A stretch of DNA of 64,000 nucleotides from Autumnicola musiva (GCF_031846585.1 NZ_JAVRHK010000001.1:62001-126000), one strand, 5' to 3'. Shown: positions 1 to 8,430, numbered from the stretch's first letter. Notes: generated from the letters alone by a model not told the origin. Made by a program: numbers and translations.

Positions 1-438
1 ATAGAAGAAGTAAGCAGGTACCGCAAAAAACTTCAGCATATTATTGGCATAGATCTGAAAAAAAACTTTGGGCAAAAATTCTGCAGTAAGCAGAATAATT
101 AAAGTGGAGATTATTGTTTGGGTGAAAAGACTAAGATCTACAATAAGATAATTAAGAAAACTATCTTCCGCAGTTTCTATCCCGACCAGCCAGTTCATAA
201 GCAAATCGCCCATAAAAAAACTGTAAATTACAAGGGCGATATTATTGCCCACCAGCATAGTGGCGATAAATTTGGATGGTTTTTTGGTTAGCCGCTTTAA
301 AACCTTGGCCAAAAAATCGTTCTGGCGCTTTTCAATTTCAATATAAATCTTATTGGAGGAAACATAGGCGATTTCCATTCCCGAAAAAAAAGCAGAAAAT
401 AAAAGAGAAAGAACAATAATTAAGATTTCTACATCCAT
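1..438 (-). CDS. CNNM/DUF21-domain hemolysin-type membrane protein (3' end beyond window)
   Basis: The first 146 codons of a gene that reads leftward out of the window; the start ATG is at 438-436. The visible protein begins MDVEILIIVLSLLFSAFFSGMEIA, a hydrophobic first helix followed by the small-residue and acidic pattern (FSGMEIAYVSSNK) typical of CNNM transmembrane domains. It then has a basic cytoplasmic loop and at least two more membrane segments, one containing TAEFLPK. Family members (CorC/HlyC, Mg/Co-efflux related, and GldE in gliding bacteria) continue into paired CBS domains and a CorC domain, which would lie outside the window. It is last in the leftward run coaX, OMP, TPR, lptC, small protein, this gene, an order common in Flavobacteriaceae. 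The family call is strong; the precise role, ion transport or a GldE-like role, cannot be decided from the fragment. Confidence 0.8.
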   Translation of the reverse strand, partial: MDVEILIIVLSLLFSAFFSGMEIAYVSSNKIYIEIEKRQNDFLAKVLKRLTKKPSKFIATMLVGNNIALVIYSFFMGDLLMNWLVGIETAEDSFLNYLIVDLSLFTQTIISTLIILLTAEFLPKVFFQIYANNMLKFFAVPAYFFY

Positions 439-443
439 AGGGA

Positions 444-656
444 TTATTCTTCGTTGCGGTCTTTATACTTCTGCCTGAAACGTCTTTTAAAAAAGAACAT
501 AAATACTGCTATCAACACGAAAAACAGAAAAATATATGCGCGGTTTCGCTCAGTATCCCAAATTCTAACGGCTTCGAAAATAAAAAAAGCTGCAAATGCC
601 AGATAGGCAAACTCAAAAAACTTGAAGTATTTACTCATCCTCTTCTTCTGTTTCAT
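444..656 (-). CDS. small conserved membrane protein, 70 aa
   Basis: A 70-residue protein with one or two hydrophobic helices (around residues 12-30 and 39-56), a strongly basic tail (FFKRRFRQKYKDRNEE) and a basic N-terminus. It has no cysteines, no signal-peptidase site and no recognisable domain. Its start overlaps the 3' end of lptC by 26 bases and it ends 5 bases before the CNNM gene starts, so it is almost certainly translated as part of this operon. I do not recognise a function. Tight packing between lptC and the CNNM protein suggests an inner-membrane accessory protein, but that is inference only. Confidence 0.6.
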   Translation of the reverse strand: MKQKKRMSKYFKFFEFAYLAFAAFFIFEAVRIWDTERNRAYIFLFFVLIAVFMFFFKRRFRQKYKDRNEE

Positions 657-1206
657 CTAAAATCTGGACACCTACATTGGTCCTTGAACGGAAATTACCG
701 AAATTCTGGTTAGAATCAAAACCCTGGCCCTGATTTACTCCACCATCGGGAAATCTTATAGTATTAGGCCTGTCTGTAAAAACCCAGCTTTTATTCTGAT
801 CCCAATACAACTGGCTTGCTTCCAGTTGTGTACTGTCACTTGTAACAATCACCACATTACCTCTCAAATCAATCAACCCGGTTTCATCGTAGATTATCCC
901 ATAATCTGAGGTAATGGTATTTTTCTTATTGTTTTCATCAAAAAATTCTACCTCCAAACCGTCAGGAAATTCCCTGAACGGAAAATTTTTGTTGGTATAA
1001 TCGTACATCTTTGGACTTCTAAGGATAGCCACCAACCTGCCGGAATCGGTAAATTTAAGATTAAGCCCCTGAGCGACAGCCTGCGGAGAATCACCCTGCA
1101 TATCCATTTCCCTTACTTCGTTAAGATTACCCTGGCATGAAAAAAGCATTGTCACGCCTATAAGCGTGACAATGCCTGAAATTATGTGATTATATTTAAA
1201 TATCAT
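631..1206 (-). CDS. lptC: LPS export ABC transporter periplasmic protein LptC
   Basis: A lipoprotein-like LptC homologue, which bridges the inner-membrane LptB2FG transporter and periplasmic LptA in lipopolysaccharide export. I chose the ATG at 1206, giving 191 aa. It gives a proper lipoprotein signal (MIFKYNHIISGIVTLIGVTMLFSC), and it begins directly after the stop of the upstream TPR gene; a longer reading from 1239 would add 11 residues buried in that gene. The body carries the beta-jellyroll pattern of LptC (KNFPFREFPDGLEVEFFDE, ITSDYGIIYDETGLIDLRGNVVI, LEASQLYWDQNKSWVFTDRP). An acidic C-terminal tail (ETEEEDE) follows. The fold match is good and the gene neighbourhood is the usual one in this family. 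Confidence 0.85.
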   Translation of the reverse strand: MIFKYNHIISGIVTLIGVTMLFSCQGNLNEVREMDMQGDSPQAVAQGLNLKFTDSGRLVAILRSPKMYDYTNKNFPFREFPDGLEVEFFDENNKKNTITSDYGIIYDETGLIDLRGNVVIVTSDSTQLEASQLYWDQNKSWVFTDRPNTIRFPDGGVNQGQGFDSNQNFGNFRSRTNVGVQILDETEEEDE

Positions 1207-1207
1207 A

Positions 1208-2584
1208 TTACATTTGAGGGATACGAGCTGTCTCGCCAATCCAACATCCTATCTGGATAGCCTCCCCGGCACTTCTACCTGCCTGGAAAACATCAGATTT
1301 TTGAGGCGCTCTACCACGGTAGCTCGCAGCAGCCTGATTTGCATTATCGGAGATAGAAGGATCTACCCTTGCAGCTCTTGCTGCATAATCTGCAGCTAAC
1401 CAGTAAACAGCTCTTTTAGAAAATGCATCGTCACCACAATTGTTCGCACTTTTAGCAATCATGTTTGCAATTTGAAGGTAAGCTGTACCCATAGAAGGTC
1501 TTGCATTAAGCGCTTTTCTATAGAAGTTTCTTGCCTGACTAAAGCTACCTCTCTCCTGGTAGTTATTGGCAATTCTATAATATATCCTTGCCTGATCGCT
1601 AGGATCTTCTTCAAGCTCGGCAGCTTCATTATAGTACTCTAAAGCTTTTGTCCTGTCCCCATCAGCCTCTGCCAACTGTCCTAAAGAATACGCAGAATTT
1701 GCAGAAGGTTGCAACTGGTGCAATGCTTCAGATACCTGGAAGAATAATGGATCTTCGGTACAATCTTTAGCAGACAATCTTGCATTGGCATTTTGCAGCC
1801 ATTCTACGTTTGCTTTGTTTTCTTCAAAATTTTCTTTGTAAAGAGGAACAAGGTTATCACAATCTGCTCTTGCTCCAAGCTTGGCATTTAATGCATTTTT
1901 AACTGCATTATAGTTGCCAAGATTAATTTCAGCATATTTTATTTGTGACTCTTCTTTTGAGGTAAGTTCCTCCCCGGCTTCCTGCTTTTCTAAAAGAGGT
2001 GCTAAATTTTCAGCTGCATCATTTTCCTCTTCCTCAATTTTAGACATTACCTTATCATAAATATCAAATACATCCTGAAGTTCCCTTTCTCCTGCATCCT
2101 GCATTTCCACCATCAGGTCAAAATATGCATAAAGGCCTTTTGCACTTGTAAAATTTTCACGGTCTTCTGTAAAGGCTTTATCAAACGCATTATAAAGATC
2201 TTCTTTTGTACCTATTTTATTATCATACTGAAGCTGAGCGATATCACCATAAACTTTCCCCTTACTGGTTTTTTCAGGATAAAGTTCCAGCCTTTTTTCC
2301 CATACGGAAGTTAGTTCATTAATATATTGCTTCTTTTCAGCATCGGCAGATGCCTTTTTAATTTTATCTTCAAGCACTCGTTCAAGATACTGGTATGTTG
2401 CCAAACTGTAATCCGGACACTTTTCCATTACATTTTTAAGGGGCTCATATGCCGCATCATAATTCTTTGCTTTTGCATCATCATAAGCCAAAGCCGCCAT
2501 AGTAGGGCAATTGTTAGATTGTGCACTTAAAGCACCGGACCCTAATAATGCACCGGTAATTAATGCTATAAATCTCGCTTTCAT
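1208..2584 (-). CDS. secreted TPR-repeat protein
   Basis: About 458 aa from the ATG at 2584, chosen because it opens a clear signal peptide (MKARFIALITGALLGSGALSAQS); the longer reading from 2638 overlaps the previous gene. The mature protein is helical throughout. An N-terminal pair of TPR-like helices (residues about 27-75) precedes a charged, glutamate-rich middle segment, and canonical TPRs follow in the C-terminal half (SANSAYSLGQLAEADGDR, ARIYYRIANNYQERGSFSQ). A conserved tail contains the AGRSAGEAIQIGCWIGE segment with a cysteine. It probably acts as a periplasmic scaffold. Its place between an OMP and lptC suggests envelope assembly, but no specific partner is visible. Confidence 0.75.
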   Translation of the reverse strand: MKARFIALITGALLGSGALSAQSNNCPTMAALAYDDAKAKNYDAAYEPLKNVMEKCPDYSLATYQYLERVLEDKIKKASADAEKKQYINELTSVWEKRLELYPEKTSKGKVYGDIAQLQYDNKIGTKEDLYNAFDKAFTEDRENFTSAKGLYAYFDLMVEMQDAGERELQDVFDIYDKVMSKIEEEENDAAENLAPLLEKQEAGEELTSKEESQIKYAEINLGNYNAVKNALNAKLGARADCDNLVPLYKENFEENKANVEWLQNANARLSAKDCTEDPLFFQVSEALHQLQPSANSAYSLGQLAEADGDRTKALEYYNEAAELEEDPSDQARIYYRIANNYQERGSFSQARNFYRKALNARPSMGTAYLQIANMIAKSANNCGDDAFSKRAVYWLAADYAARAARVDPSISDNANQAAASYRGRAPQKSDVFQAGRSAGEAIQIGCWIGETARIPQM

Positions 2585-2603
2585 TTTTACTTGTTTATAT
2601 TGG

Positions 2604-3842
2604 TTAATTAAATCTTCTTCTTTCGAACCACTTATCATTTAAAGATAATCCTATGGATATCTTAAAATAATCCTCCTGTATAAGTCCCGAAGATGTTGTA
2701 CCGCGCTGTCCATACTCTACTCCAAGATTTAAGTTGGAGAATTGTGCTCCTACAGGTAAGCCAACTCCAAAAGATATGCCAAACTCATTTACACTTTCTC
2801 CGTTAAGATTAAGGCCGGTCTCCTCATATCGCATTCCGCCGCGGTAAACCACTCTGCTAAAATAACTTGTAAAAGAATTATATCTCGGAATAAAAAAGCC
2901 TCCTAACCTGTATTGTGCCGCATCTTTATACACAGCATCATCGGTAACCGAATTAAAAAGAAAAGAACTTCTCCCAATACCATTGTATTCTGCACCCACA
3001 AACCATTTTCTGGGTTTTCCTATTCCCGCCCCCAATGTATATTGTTGCGGTAATGCAAATTCTGTATCATCCACATCCAGTTCCCTGGATTCCACAATAG
3101 CTTCTCCACTGGAAACAAATGCAACAGTAGAAAGTTCCCTGAAGTTTTCTGAAGTCAAATTAACTTCAGGAGCAAAAGTACCCGCTACATGAAGTTGCAG
3201 ATCTTCTGAAACCATTGCCTGGTAATCCACACCAAAGTTAAAGCTAAAGCCAAGAATATCGGACCGACTGATGTCCCTTGTACCAAACTGGATACCTTCA
3301 CGACTCACGGTTCTTCTGTTTTGAAAATTTCCGAAGTTATAATTGGCATCAATCCCTACACTAAAATTTTTATTGATCTCATAACCTGCTGAAAGGAAAA
3401 CTTTATTCATTCCCCCACGCCCATTAAGCCTGCTGGCAACATCTTCATTAATATCAAGAATGCGATATCCCACAGAGGTGTAAGGCACAAGCCCTAGTCC
3501 AAATCCCAGCCGATTGCTTACGGGAATTCCAATCCCCAGATAATCCAAAGTAGAAATTTTCGAATTATCCTGCTCTTCCTCAGTTTTCAGTTTGGTACGT
3601 TGATGGCTCCCCCCGAGAGAATAAGTTGTAAGTCTTAACCTACCGTAAGAAGCAGGATTACGAAGGTTTAGATGTATACTGTCTGAAAAGATACTCAATC
3701 CTCCCATAGAGCGGTTTTCTACCGTTCCCTTAAAATTAGTAAGTCCTATACCGTAGTATGAATATGGAGAAGAAACATTCTCCTGTGCAGCCGCCAAAGC
3801 GGAAGAAAGAATAGCGACGATTACTATAAATCGTTTAATCAT
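2604..3842 (-). CDS. outer membrane beta-barrel protein (OmpP1/FadL-like)
   Basis: 412 aa with a short signal peptide ending in ALAAAQ. The mature start (PYSYYGIGLTNFKGTVENRSMGG, then LNLRNPASYG) matches the N-terminal hatch region of FadL/OmpP1-type flavobacterial barrels, where an asparagine-proline-alanine motif is typical. The rest is alternating beta-strand sequence with aromatic girdles, ending in a strand typical of barrels (DYFKISIGLSLNDKWFERRRFN), although the last few residues run past the usual terminal aromatic residue. It overlaps coaX by four bases (ATGA), so the two are translationally coupled. The substrate is unknown. This is the standard coaX neighbour in Flavobacteriaceae. 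Confidence 0.75.
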   Translation of the reverse strand: MIKRFIVIVAILSSALAAAQENVSSPYSYYGIGLTNFKGTVENRSMGGLSIFSDSIHLNLRNPASYGRLRLTTYSLGGSHQRTKLKTEEEQDNSKISTLDYLGIGIPVSNRLGFGLGLVPYTSVGYRILDINEDVASRLNGRGGMNKVFLSAGYEINKNFSVGIDANYNFGNFQNRRTVSREGIQFGTRDISRSDILGFSFNFGVDYQAMVSEDLQLHVAGTFAPEVNLTSENFRELSTVAFVSSGEAIVESRELDVDDTEFALPQQYTLGAGIGKPRKWFVGAEYNGIGRSSFLFNSVTDDAVYKDAAQYRLGGFFIPRYNSFTSYFSRVVYRGGMRYEETGLNLNGESVNEFGISFGVGLPVGAQFSNLNLGVEYGQRGTTSSGLIQEDYFKISIGLSLNDKWFERRRFN

Positions 3843-4570
3843 TGATTTTTATTAAATTCTAAAATATGGTTTAATCCTTCCAGGAGAAAATTTGAGTTCG
3901 CAAATATGCTATTTTTTAACCTCATAGACAAAATTTGCTGATCCCCACCTGTAAAAATAACTGTTAAATCTTCATATTTTGAGCTATAGGCATTTATCGT
4001 CCCATCAATCTCAGCAGTAATACCGTTAATGACACCAGACAATATGCTGCTTTTTGTAGAATCTCCAATCATTTTAACATTTCCCTCTGCACTTAATAAC
4101 GGTAAATTTGCGGTAAACTTGTGCAGTGCCTTAAATCTCATTTCCAAACCCGGGGAAATGGCGCCACCCAGATATTCTTCTTTTTTATTTTTAAAATCGA
4201 AAGTAATGCAGGTACCGGCATCAATAACCAAAACATTTTTATACGGAAAACCCGCAACAGCCGCCGCCACTAAAGCTATCCTGTCTTTTCCCAAAGTGTC
4301 CGGAGTTGCATAGCAATTTTTAAACGGCAGAGCAAGATTTGAGGAAAGCTGAAGAAAATAGAAGTTTTCCTGAAGCAAACTTACCTCATCTTTTACCTCT
4401 TTTATTACGCTGGAAAGTATAGCCGCACCTGTTTTAGGATAACTATTCCTGATTTCTAAAATTTTTTCCGAAAAATCTGACATTGGAAATATAGTTTTCA
4501 CCAGCATCTCAGTTTCCTGAAAAACAGCCGCTTTCACTAAAGAATTCCCAATATCTACTACTAAATTCAT
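3839..4570 (-). CDS. coaX: type III pantothenate kinase
   Basis: 243 aa. Catalyses ATP-dependent phosphorylation of pantothenate, the first step of coenzyme A synthesis, in the cytoplasm; the type III enzymes are not feedback-inhibited by CoA. Visible family motifs are the N-terminal phosphate loop (VVDIGNSLVKAAVF, residues about 4-17), the central DxGT-type motif (VIDAGTCITFDF) and the following GGAISPGLEMRFKALHKFTANLP segment that builds the pantothenate site. A late glycine-rich phosphate motif (VIFTGGDQQIL) closes the ASKHA fold. Length is normal for CoaX. It is the first gene of the leftward envelope operon. Confidence 0.95.
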   Translation of the reverse strand: MNLVVDIGNSLVKAAVFQETEMLVKTIFPMSDFSEKILEIRNSYPKTGAAILSSVIKEVKDEVSLLQENFYFLQLSSNLALPFKNCYATPDTLGKDRIALVAAAVAGFPYKNVLVIDAGTCITFDFKNKKEEYLGGAISPGLEMRFKALHKFTANLPLLSAEGNVKMIGDSTKSSILSGVINGITAEIDGTINAYSSKYEDLTVIFTGGDQQILSMRLKNSIFANSNFLLEGLNHILEFNKNQ

Positions 4571-4621
4571 GCTTTAAAAAGTAAAGATGCTAAAATACAA
4601 AAGCATTTTTTTAAAATTTCT

Positions 4622-4653
4622 TTTGTCAGTTACTAAAATTGAAATTATATTTG
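4622..4653 (+). promoter_or_regulatory. Bacteroidota-type promoter of tRNA-Phe
   Basis: A -33 box TTTG at 4622-4625 and a -7 box TATATTTG at 4646-4653, separated by 20 bases, fit the Bacteroidota consensus (TTTG or TTG, about 19 bases, TAnnTTTG). The tRNA body begins 22 bases after the -7 box. Confidence 0.7.
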
Positions 4654-4674
4654 CCACCGCTTTCAAAAGCAATT

Positions 4675-4747
4675 GGTGCCTTAGCTCAGTTGGTAGAGCA
4701 AAGGACTGAAAATCCTTGTGTCCCTGGTTCGATTCCTGGAGGCACCA
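4675..4747 (+). tRNA. tRNA-Phe (anticodon GAA)
   Basis: A 73-nt cloverleaf. The acceptor stem GGTGCCT (4675-4681) pairs with AGGCACC (4740-4746), with discriminator A4747. The D arm is GCTC/GAGC, the anticodon stem AAGGA/TCCTT with loop CTGAAAA puts GAA at 4708-4710, and the T arm CCTGG/CCTGG carries TTCGATT. The 3' CCA is not fully encoded (ACC followed by T), so it must be added by the nucleotidyltransferase. It stands alone, with its own promoter and terminator. Confidence 0.97.
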
Positions 4748-4751
4748 CCTT

Positions 4752-4783
4752 AAAACCCCGGACTTTTTAGTTCGGGGTTTTTT
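4752..4783 (+). terminator. rho-independent terminator after tRNA-Phe
   Basis: A GC-rich stem (AAACCCCG against CGGGGTTT) with a short loop is followed by a run of six T on the plus strand, five bases after the tRNA. Confidence 0.85.
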
Positions 4784-4843
4784 AATTTTATCCTTTTATG
4801 AAATGAATCTTGATCCAGTATCATCCATCAACCCCAGGATCAC

Positions 4844-5258
4844 TCAAAAATCCTTTCTCAATTCAGACAGGATTAAATGAGTAGTAGGTTCCCCAAAGGC
4901 TATAAGCTTGTCAATAAACTGCTGGAGATGAAGTTGATTTTTTAATGCCACCCGCAAATGAATATTTTGCTGCCCGGTAATCCTGAAAGCCTCCTGTATT
5001 TCGGGATAAGAATTAATTTCTGAAATCGCAGTATTAAATTTCCCGGTGAAAATCTTCAACATTATAAAAACCTCCAAGTTATTTCCCATTAGGTTCTGAT
5101 CAACATCCAGGCTATAGCCTCTTATTACACCAACATCCTCCAACTTCTTAATCCTTTCCCTTACAGATGATGGGGAGAGAAAGATTTTCTTGCCTATATC
5201 AGCAAAAGAAGTCCTGGAATAATATTTCAATAATCCTGAGATCTAATTCGTCTACCAT
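4844..5258 (-). pseudogene. Lrp/AsnC-family regulator, frameshifted in the DNA-binding domain
   Basis: The frame ending at 4844 reads SRTSFADIGKKIFLSPSSVRERIKKLEDVGVIRGYSLDVD, the second half of an Lrp winged helix-turn-helix, followed by a full RAM effector domain (VFIMLKIFTGKF to LSELRKDF). It has no ATG; its first possible start is a TTG at 5230. The missing N-terminus, MVDELDLRIIEIL, is present just upstream from ATG 5258 but in another frame, and that frame stops at 5199. Only four bases (TTCC) separate the codons for EIL and RTSF where family members normally have about four residues, so a deletion of about eight bases is the simplest explanation. It is transcribed away from the TauE-type gene, the usual arrangement for a local regulator of an exporter. 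Confidence 0.75.
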
Positions 5259-5382
5259 TGTTTCGGTGGTTTATTTTTAAAATTAGCGTTTTTATATAAA
5301 TATTTTTGCATTATACCATTGATTCTAATGCTATTTAAGCTTTTCACTACTTAATTTTGATCCACCTAAAATTGATATTTTT

Positions 5383-6098
5383 ATGAATCCAGAGCTTCTA
5401 ATACTGCTTGGAGTAGCTATATTTATTGGTTTTTTTGTTCAGACGGTAGTTGGATTTGCCGGTTCCCTGGTAGCCCTGCCAATATTGTTGCTGGGCCTGA
5501 AATTACCCGATGCCATTGCCTATATTTCAATATTTTATCTATTTTCCAGTGCTTTTATGGTATCAAAAGAATGGAAGAACATTGATCAAAAAGTTATTGG
5601 CAAACTCACCTTAGCGTCAGTAATAGGGGTTGTTATAGGTATTATCGCACTAACTTACACCAGGCCCGTGATTTTACAAAAGGCCCTTGGAGTTTTTATT
5701 CTTCTATATGTAGCATATACAATTCTGGGTAGAAAAGACGTCCGTCCTGGCAATAAAACAAGTACGGCTTTTGGAATATTAGGAGGTTTTTTCTCAGGCG
5801 TATTTTCCACCGGCGGTCCGCTCTACGTAATAGCTGTAAAAACAATGTGATGGATATTAAAATTTTCAGGGCAACAATGATTGGAGTTCTGGCTCTTGTA
5901 ACAGCTATACGCATTCCCACCCTGGCCATAAGCGGTGTCTTAAATGCAAACCATGTTAAAACAAGCCTCATAATATTTCCCGTTTTTCTTCTGGCTCAGT
6001 TTTTGGGAAAACGCGCATTTACAAAGATAAATGAGAAATTGTTTAAAAATATTTTATTAGCACTTCTCTGTCTCTCAGGTGTAGCTCTTTTTTTTTGA
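5383..6098 (+). pseudogene. TauE/SafE-family permease split by a one-base frameshift
   Basis: Codons 5383-5850 give MNPELLILLGVAIFIGFFVQ and continue through about five membrane helices to FSTGGPLYVIAVKT, then stop at TGA 5848-5850. The rest of the same protein (VMDIKIFRATMIGVLALVTAIRIPTL and two more helices to 6098) continues in the next frame from about 5847. One extra base near 5843-5846 would restore a join reading VKTNVMDIKIFRATM, as expected for TauE/SafE, for a total near 239 aa, the usual length. Family members are sulfite, sulfonate or related organic-anion exporters of the inner membrane. It is either a real pseudogene or a base-call error in a short A-rich run; the frameshifted regulator next door favours real decay. 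Confidence 0.75.
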
Positions 6099-6251
6099 TA
6101 TTAACAACAAATATTTTTCATTTGATTTTATGCCGTATTTCAGTCATTCCCATATCCTGGAAATCCCCGACAAAATCCTGGGTTGGCAGTTTTCGATTTA
6201 TAAAGCTTCTCTTTTATTAGGCTGATTTGTGCTCCCCACCTACTTTATCAT

Positions 6252-7289
6252 CTAATAATACCTTCTCCTTAACCAGAAAGCCACCTGCACAAGGAGAATA
6301 AGCGCAGGAACCTCGATTAGCGGCCCTACCACCCCGGCAAAGGCCTGGCCAGAATTTAAACCGAAAACAGCAATAGCAACAGCAATAGCCAGTTCAAAAT
6401 TATTCCCTGCAGCGGTAAAAGAAATCGCAGCATTTTTATCATAATCTGCTCCCATGGCTTTACTCACAAAAAAGCCTATTAGGAACATGAGCGTGAAATA
6501 AATCAACAATGGCACAGCAATTACTATAACATCCATGGGAATTTCCACAATAAGCTCGCCCTTCAGGGAAAACATAAGGACGATAGTAAAGAGCAAAGCC
6601 ATGAGTGTAAGTGGTGAAATTGCAGGAATAAATTTTTCTTCATACCATTCTTTACTCTTTAATTTAACCAAACTAAACCTGCTAAGAATTCCTGCTAAAA
6701 ACGGAATTCCAAGGTATATCGCCACGCTCTCAGCAATTGTTGCGATAGAAATATCTACAATAGCACCTTCAAAGCCAAATAACGGCGGTAATTCGGTTAT
6801 AAAAAGCCAGGCATAGAAACTATAGGCGAAAACCTGGAAAACGCTGTTCAGGGCTACCAGCGCAGCGCCGTACTCACTGTTTCCTTCAGCAAGATCATTC
6901 CACACCAGCACCATTGCAATACAACGAGCGAGCCCAATTAAAATTAACCCGACAAGATATTCGGGATAATCCTGAAGGAAAATCATGGCAAGCGTAAACA
7001 TTAACACAGGGCCAATAATCCAGTTGAGCAACAGGGAAATGGATAGAATCTTTATATTCTGAAAAATTTTAGGCAGCAAGCGATAATTCACTTTTGCGAG
7101 AGGCGGATACATCATTAAAATCAGCCCAACTGCAATTGGCCAGTTAGTGGCACCACTACTGTAGGAATTGATTTGAGCGGGTACTGAAGGAAAAAAATAC
7201 CCCAGGCTTACACCAACAGCCATTGCCAGAAAAATCCAAAGTGTAAGATAGGTGTTTAAAATCCCCAGTTTCTTAGTTCCTGCAGGCAT
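6252..7289 (-). CDS. acr3: arsenite efflux permease, ACR3 family
   Basis: About 345 aa from ATG 7289 (MPAGTKKLGILNTYLTLWIFLAM), four bases after the stop of the arsC-type gene; the reading from 7325 would overlap that gene. Ten hydrophobic segments are visible, in the ACR3 order. ACR3 hallmarks include a conserved cysteine in the fourth helix region (IGLARCIAMVLVWNDLAEGNSEYGAALVALN) and FTAAGNNFELAIAVAIAVFG late in the protein. ACR3 exports arsenite, driven by the proton motive force, after reduction of arsenate. It is the last gene of the arsenic operon, so it is under ArsR control. Confidence 0.92.
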   Translation of the reverse strand: MPAGTKKLGILNTYLTLWIFLAMAVGVSLGYFFPSVPAQINSYSSGATNWPIAVGLILMMYPPLAKVNYRLLPKIFQNIKILSISLLLNWIIGPVLMFTLAMIFLQDYPEYLVGLILIGLARCIAMVLVWNDLAEGNSEYGAALVALNSVFQVFAYSFYAWLFITELPPLFGFEGAIVDISIATIAESVAIYLGIPFLAGILSRFSLVKLKSKEWYEEKFIPAISPLTLMALLFTIVLMFSLKGELIVEIPMDVIVIAVPLLIYFTLMFLIGFFVSKAMGADYDKNAAISFTAAGNNFELAIAVAIAVFGLNSGQAFAGVVGPLIEVPALILLVQVAFWLRRRYY

Positions 7290-7293
7290 AGAA

Positions 7294-7923
7294 TTAATAT
7301 TTGACTGATATAGAAGAGAAAACATACTTCATCTCTGCCGCAATTTGTTCACTTCTTTCCCGATATTTTTGATCCTGCTCCGGAGTGTTATCAAACTCTT
7401 TTGGGTCTTCATATTTTACCGCAATCCGTTTTTCGGCTCCCGGAATAAAAGGACAGGTTTCATCTGCATGAGAACAGGTCATGACGGCCGCAAAATTCTT
7501 CTGCGGATTCACTTTATCATCATATTTTTTGGAAAACATTTTTACCGGAGTTAATTCTTCAGCATAAAAAACAGAGTATAGCGGGTTTTCTTCTCCTTCC
7601 GCAACAATTTTAAAACCTGCGCTCTTTATAGCTTTAACTGCGTTTTCATTAAAAGCGGTAACCTCTACTCCGCCGGAAAAAGCCTGAACAGGAATATCAT
7701 AAAACTGCCCTATCCCCTGTGCCCAAATTTGCGCAAACTGGCTCCTCCTTGAATTATGGGTACAGATAAAATTGATATTTGCCACCTCCTTTTTCGTAGC
7801 TTTCTCAGCAATGTACTCGATAAGAGGAGCTAAAATTTTCTTTCTTTCTTCTGAAACTGAAGAGACCTCAAAAGCTTCAATTTTTTGCTGAAGTTTTGGT
7901 AAAATCTTATTTCTTGCTTCCAT
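7294..7923 (-). CDS. arsC: arsenate reductase, low-molecular-weight phosphatase fold
   Basis: 209 aa from ATG 7923 (MEARNKILPKLQQ), preferred because the longer reading to 7980 overlaps the upstream gene. The phosphatase loop CTHNSRRSQ is present (Cys-x5-Arg), preceded by an N-terminal helical extension of about 45 residues that single-domain ArsC proteins lack. A second cysteine pair lies in MTCSHADETCPF in the C-terminal half, suitable for the intramolecular disulfide relay of thioredoxin-coupled arsenate reductases. It reduces arsenate to arsenite for export by the neighbouring ACR3. Flavobacterial ars operons commonly carry this long version, often annotated simply as protein-tyrosine-phosphatase. 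Confidence 0.85.
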   Translation of the reverse strand: MEARNKILPKLQQKIEAFEVSSVSEERKKILAPLIEYIAEKATKKEVANINFICTHNSRRSQFAQIWAQGIGQFYDIPVQAFSGGVEVTAFNENAVKAIKSAGFKIVAEGEENPLYSVFYAEELTPVKMFSKKYDDKVNPQKNFAAVMTCSHADETCPFIPGAEKRIAVKYEDPKEFDNTPEQDQKYRERSEQIAAEMKYVFSSISVKY

Positions 7924-7933
7924 ATCTATAGCG

Positions 7934-8395
7934 TTAACAGCAGCCGCTGCCGGGTTCACAAGATGATGACTGTAATTCACTCATTTTCATCTTTGGTTTT
8001 TCCTGTACACCACATTTATCTTTGGCAAGGCAATCGGTTTGTTTATTCAGTAACAGAAAATCTTTACCATCAAACCCCAAATCATATTTTCCGATGGTTT
8101 CCCTCTGATATTCCACCTCAATTTCCAAATTTCCCAATTCCAGCAGCTTTTCTGAAAGTTCAATAATAGAAATGAGCTTTTCGGGATGCAGCCGGTGATC
8201 GTAATCACTTGCTTCCCATAACTGAAAGTTGGCTATTTCTTCCTCTCTCAGCGTTCCGCCACAGTCAATAAATTTATTGCTGATTTTGCCTATTTCTGTG
8301 ACATGAAAGTGCCGGGGCACTAAATTTCCATTCGGCAGTTTAAATGCTATTTGATCAAGCTGAACCAAATACTCTTTGATTTCTGATATTTTCAT
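7934..8395 (-). CDS. DUF6428-like arsenic-operon protein with Cys-rich tail
   Basis: 153 aa, soluble, no signal peptide. The first 125 residues look like one alpha/beta domain with a conserved histidine-rich stretch (LVPRHFHVTEIG) and DCGGTLREEE, the pattern I associate with DUF6428 proteins found next to ArsR in Bacteroidota. The C-terminus is rich in cysteine (TDCLAKDKCGV, then SSSCEPGSGCC), which suggests thiolate binding of arsenite or another soft metal. It is the first gene after the second ArsR operator (8415-8430) and ends 11 bases before arsC. Its biochemical function is, as far as I know, undetermined; a metallochaperone or buffering role is inference. Confidence 0.65.
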   Translation of the reverse strand: MKISEIKEYLVQLDQIAFKLPNGNLVPRHFHVTEIGKISNKFIDCGGTLREEEIANFQLWEASDYDHRLHPEKLISIIELSEKLLELGNLEIEVEYQRETIGKYDLGFDGKDFLLLNKQTDCLAKDKCGVQEKPKMKMSELQSSSCEPGSGCC

Positions 8396-8414
8396 AATTT
8401 ACATCTATTGTTTT

Positions 8415-8430
8415 ATCGCAATATTACGAT
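8415..8430. promoter_or_regulatory. ArsR operator 2 (upstream of DUF6428-like gene)
   Basis: A 16-base near-perfect palindrome, ATCGCAATATTACGAT, with only the C/A pair flanking the AATATT core breaking symmetry. It lies 20-35 bases upstream of the DUF6428-like start and between it and arsR. It matches the site upstream of arsR in 14 of 16 positions. Confidence 0.75.

Noticed and set aside
6130..6225. 31-codon open frame (MPYFSHSHILEIPDKILGW...) between the TauE-type gene and acr3
   Set aside because: Too short, no recognisable similarity and no clear start context; could be a relic but nothing supports it.
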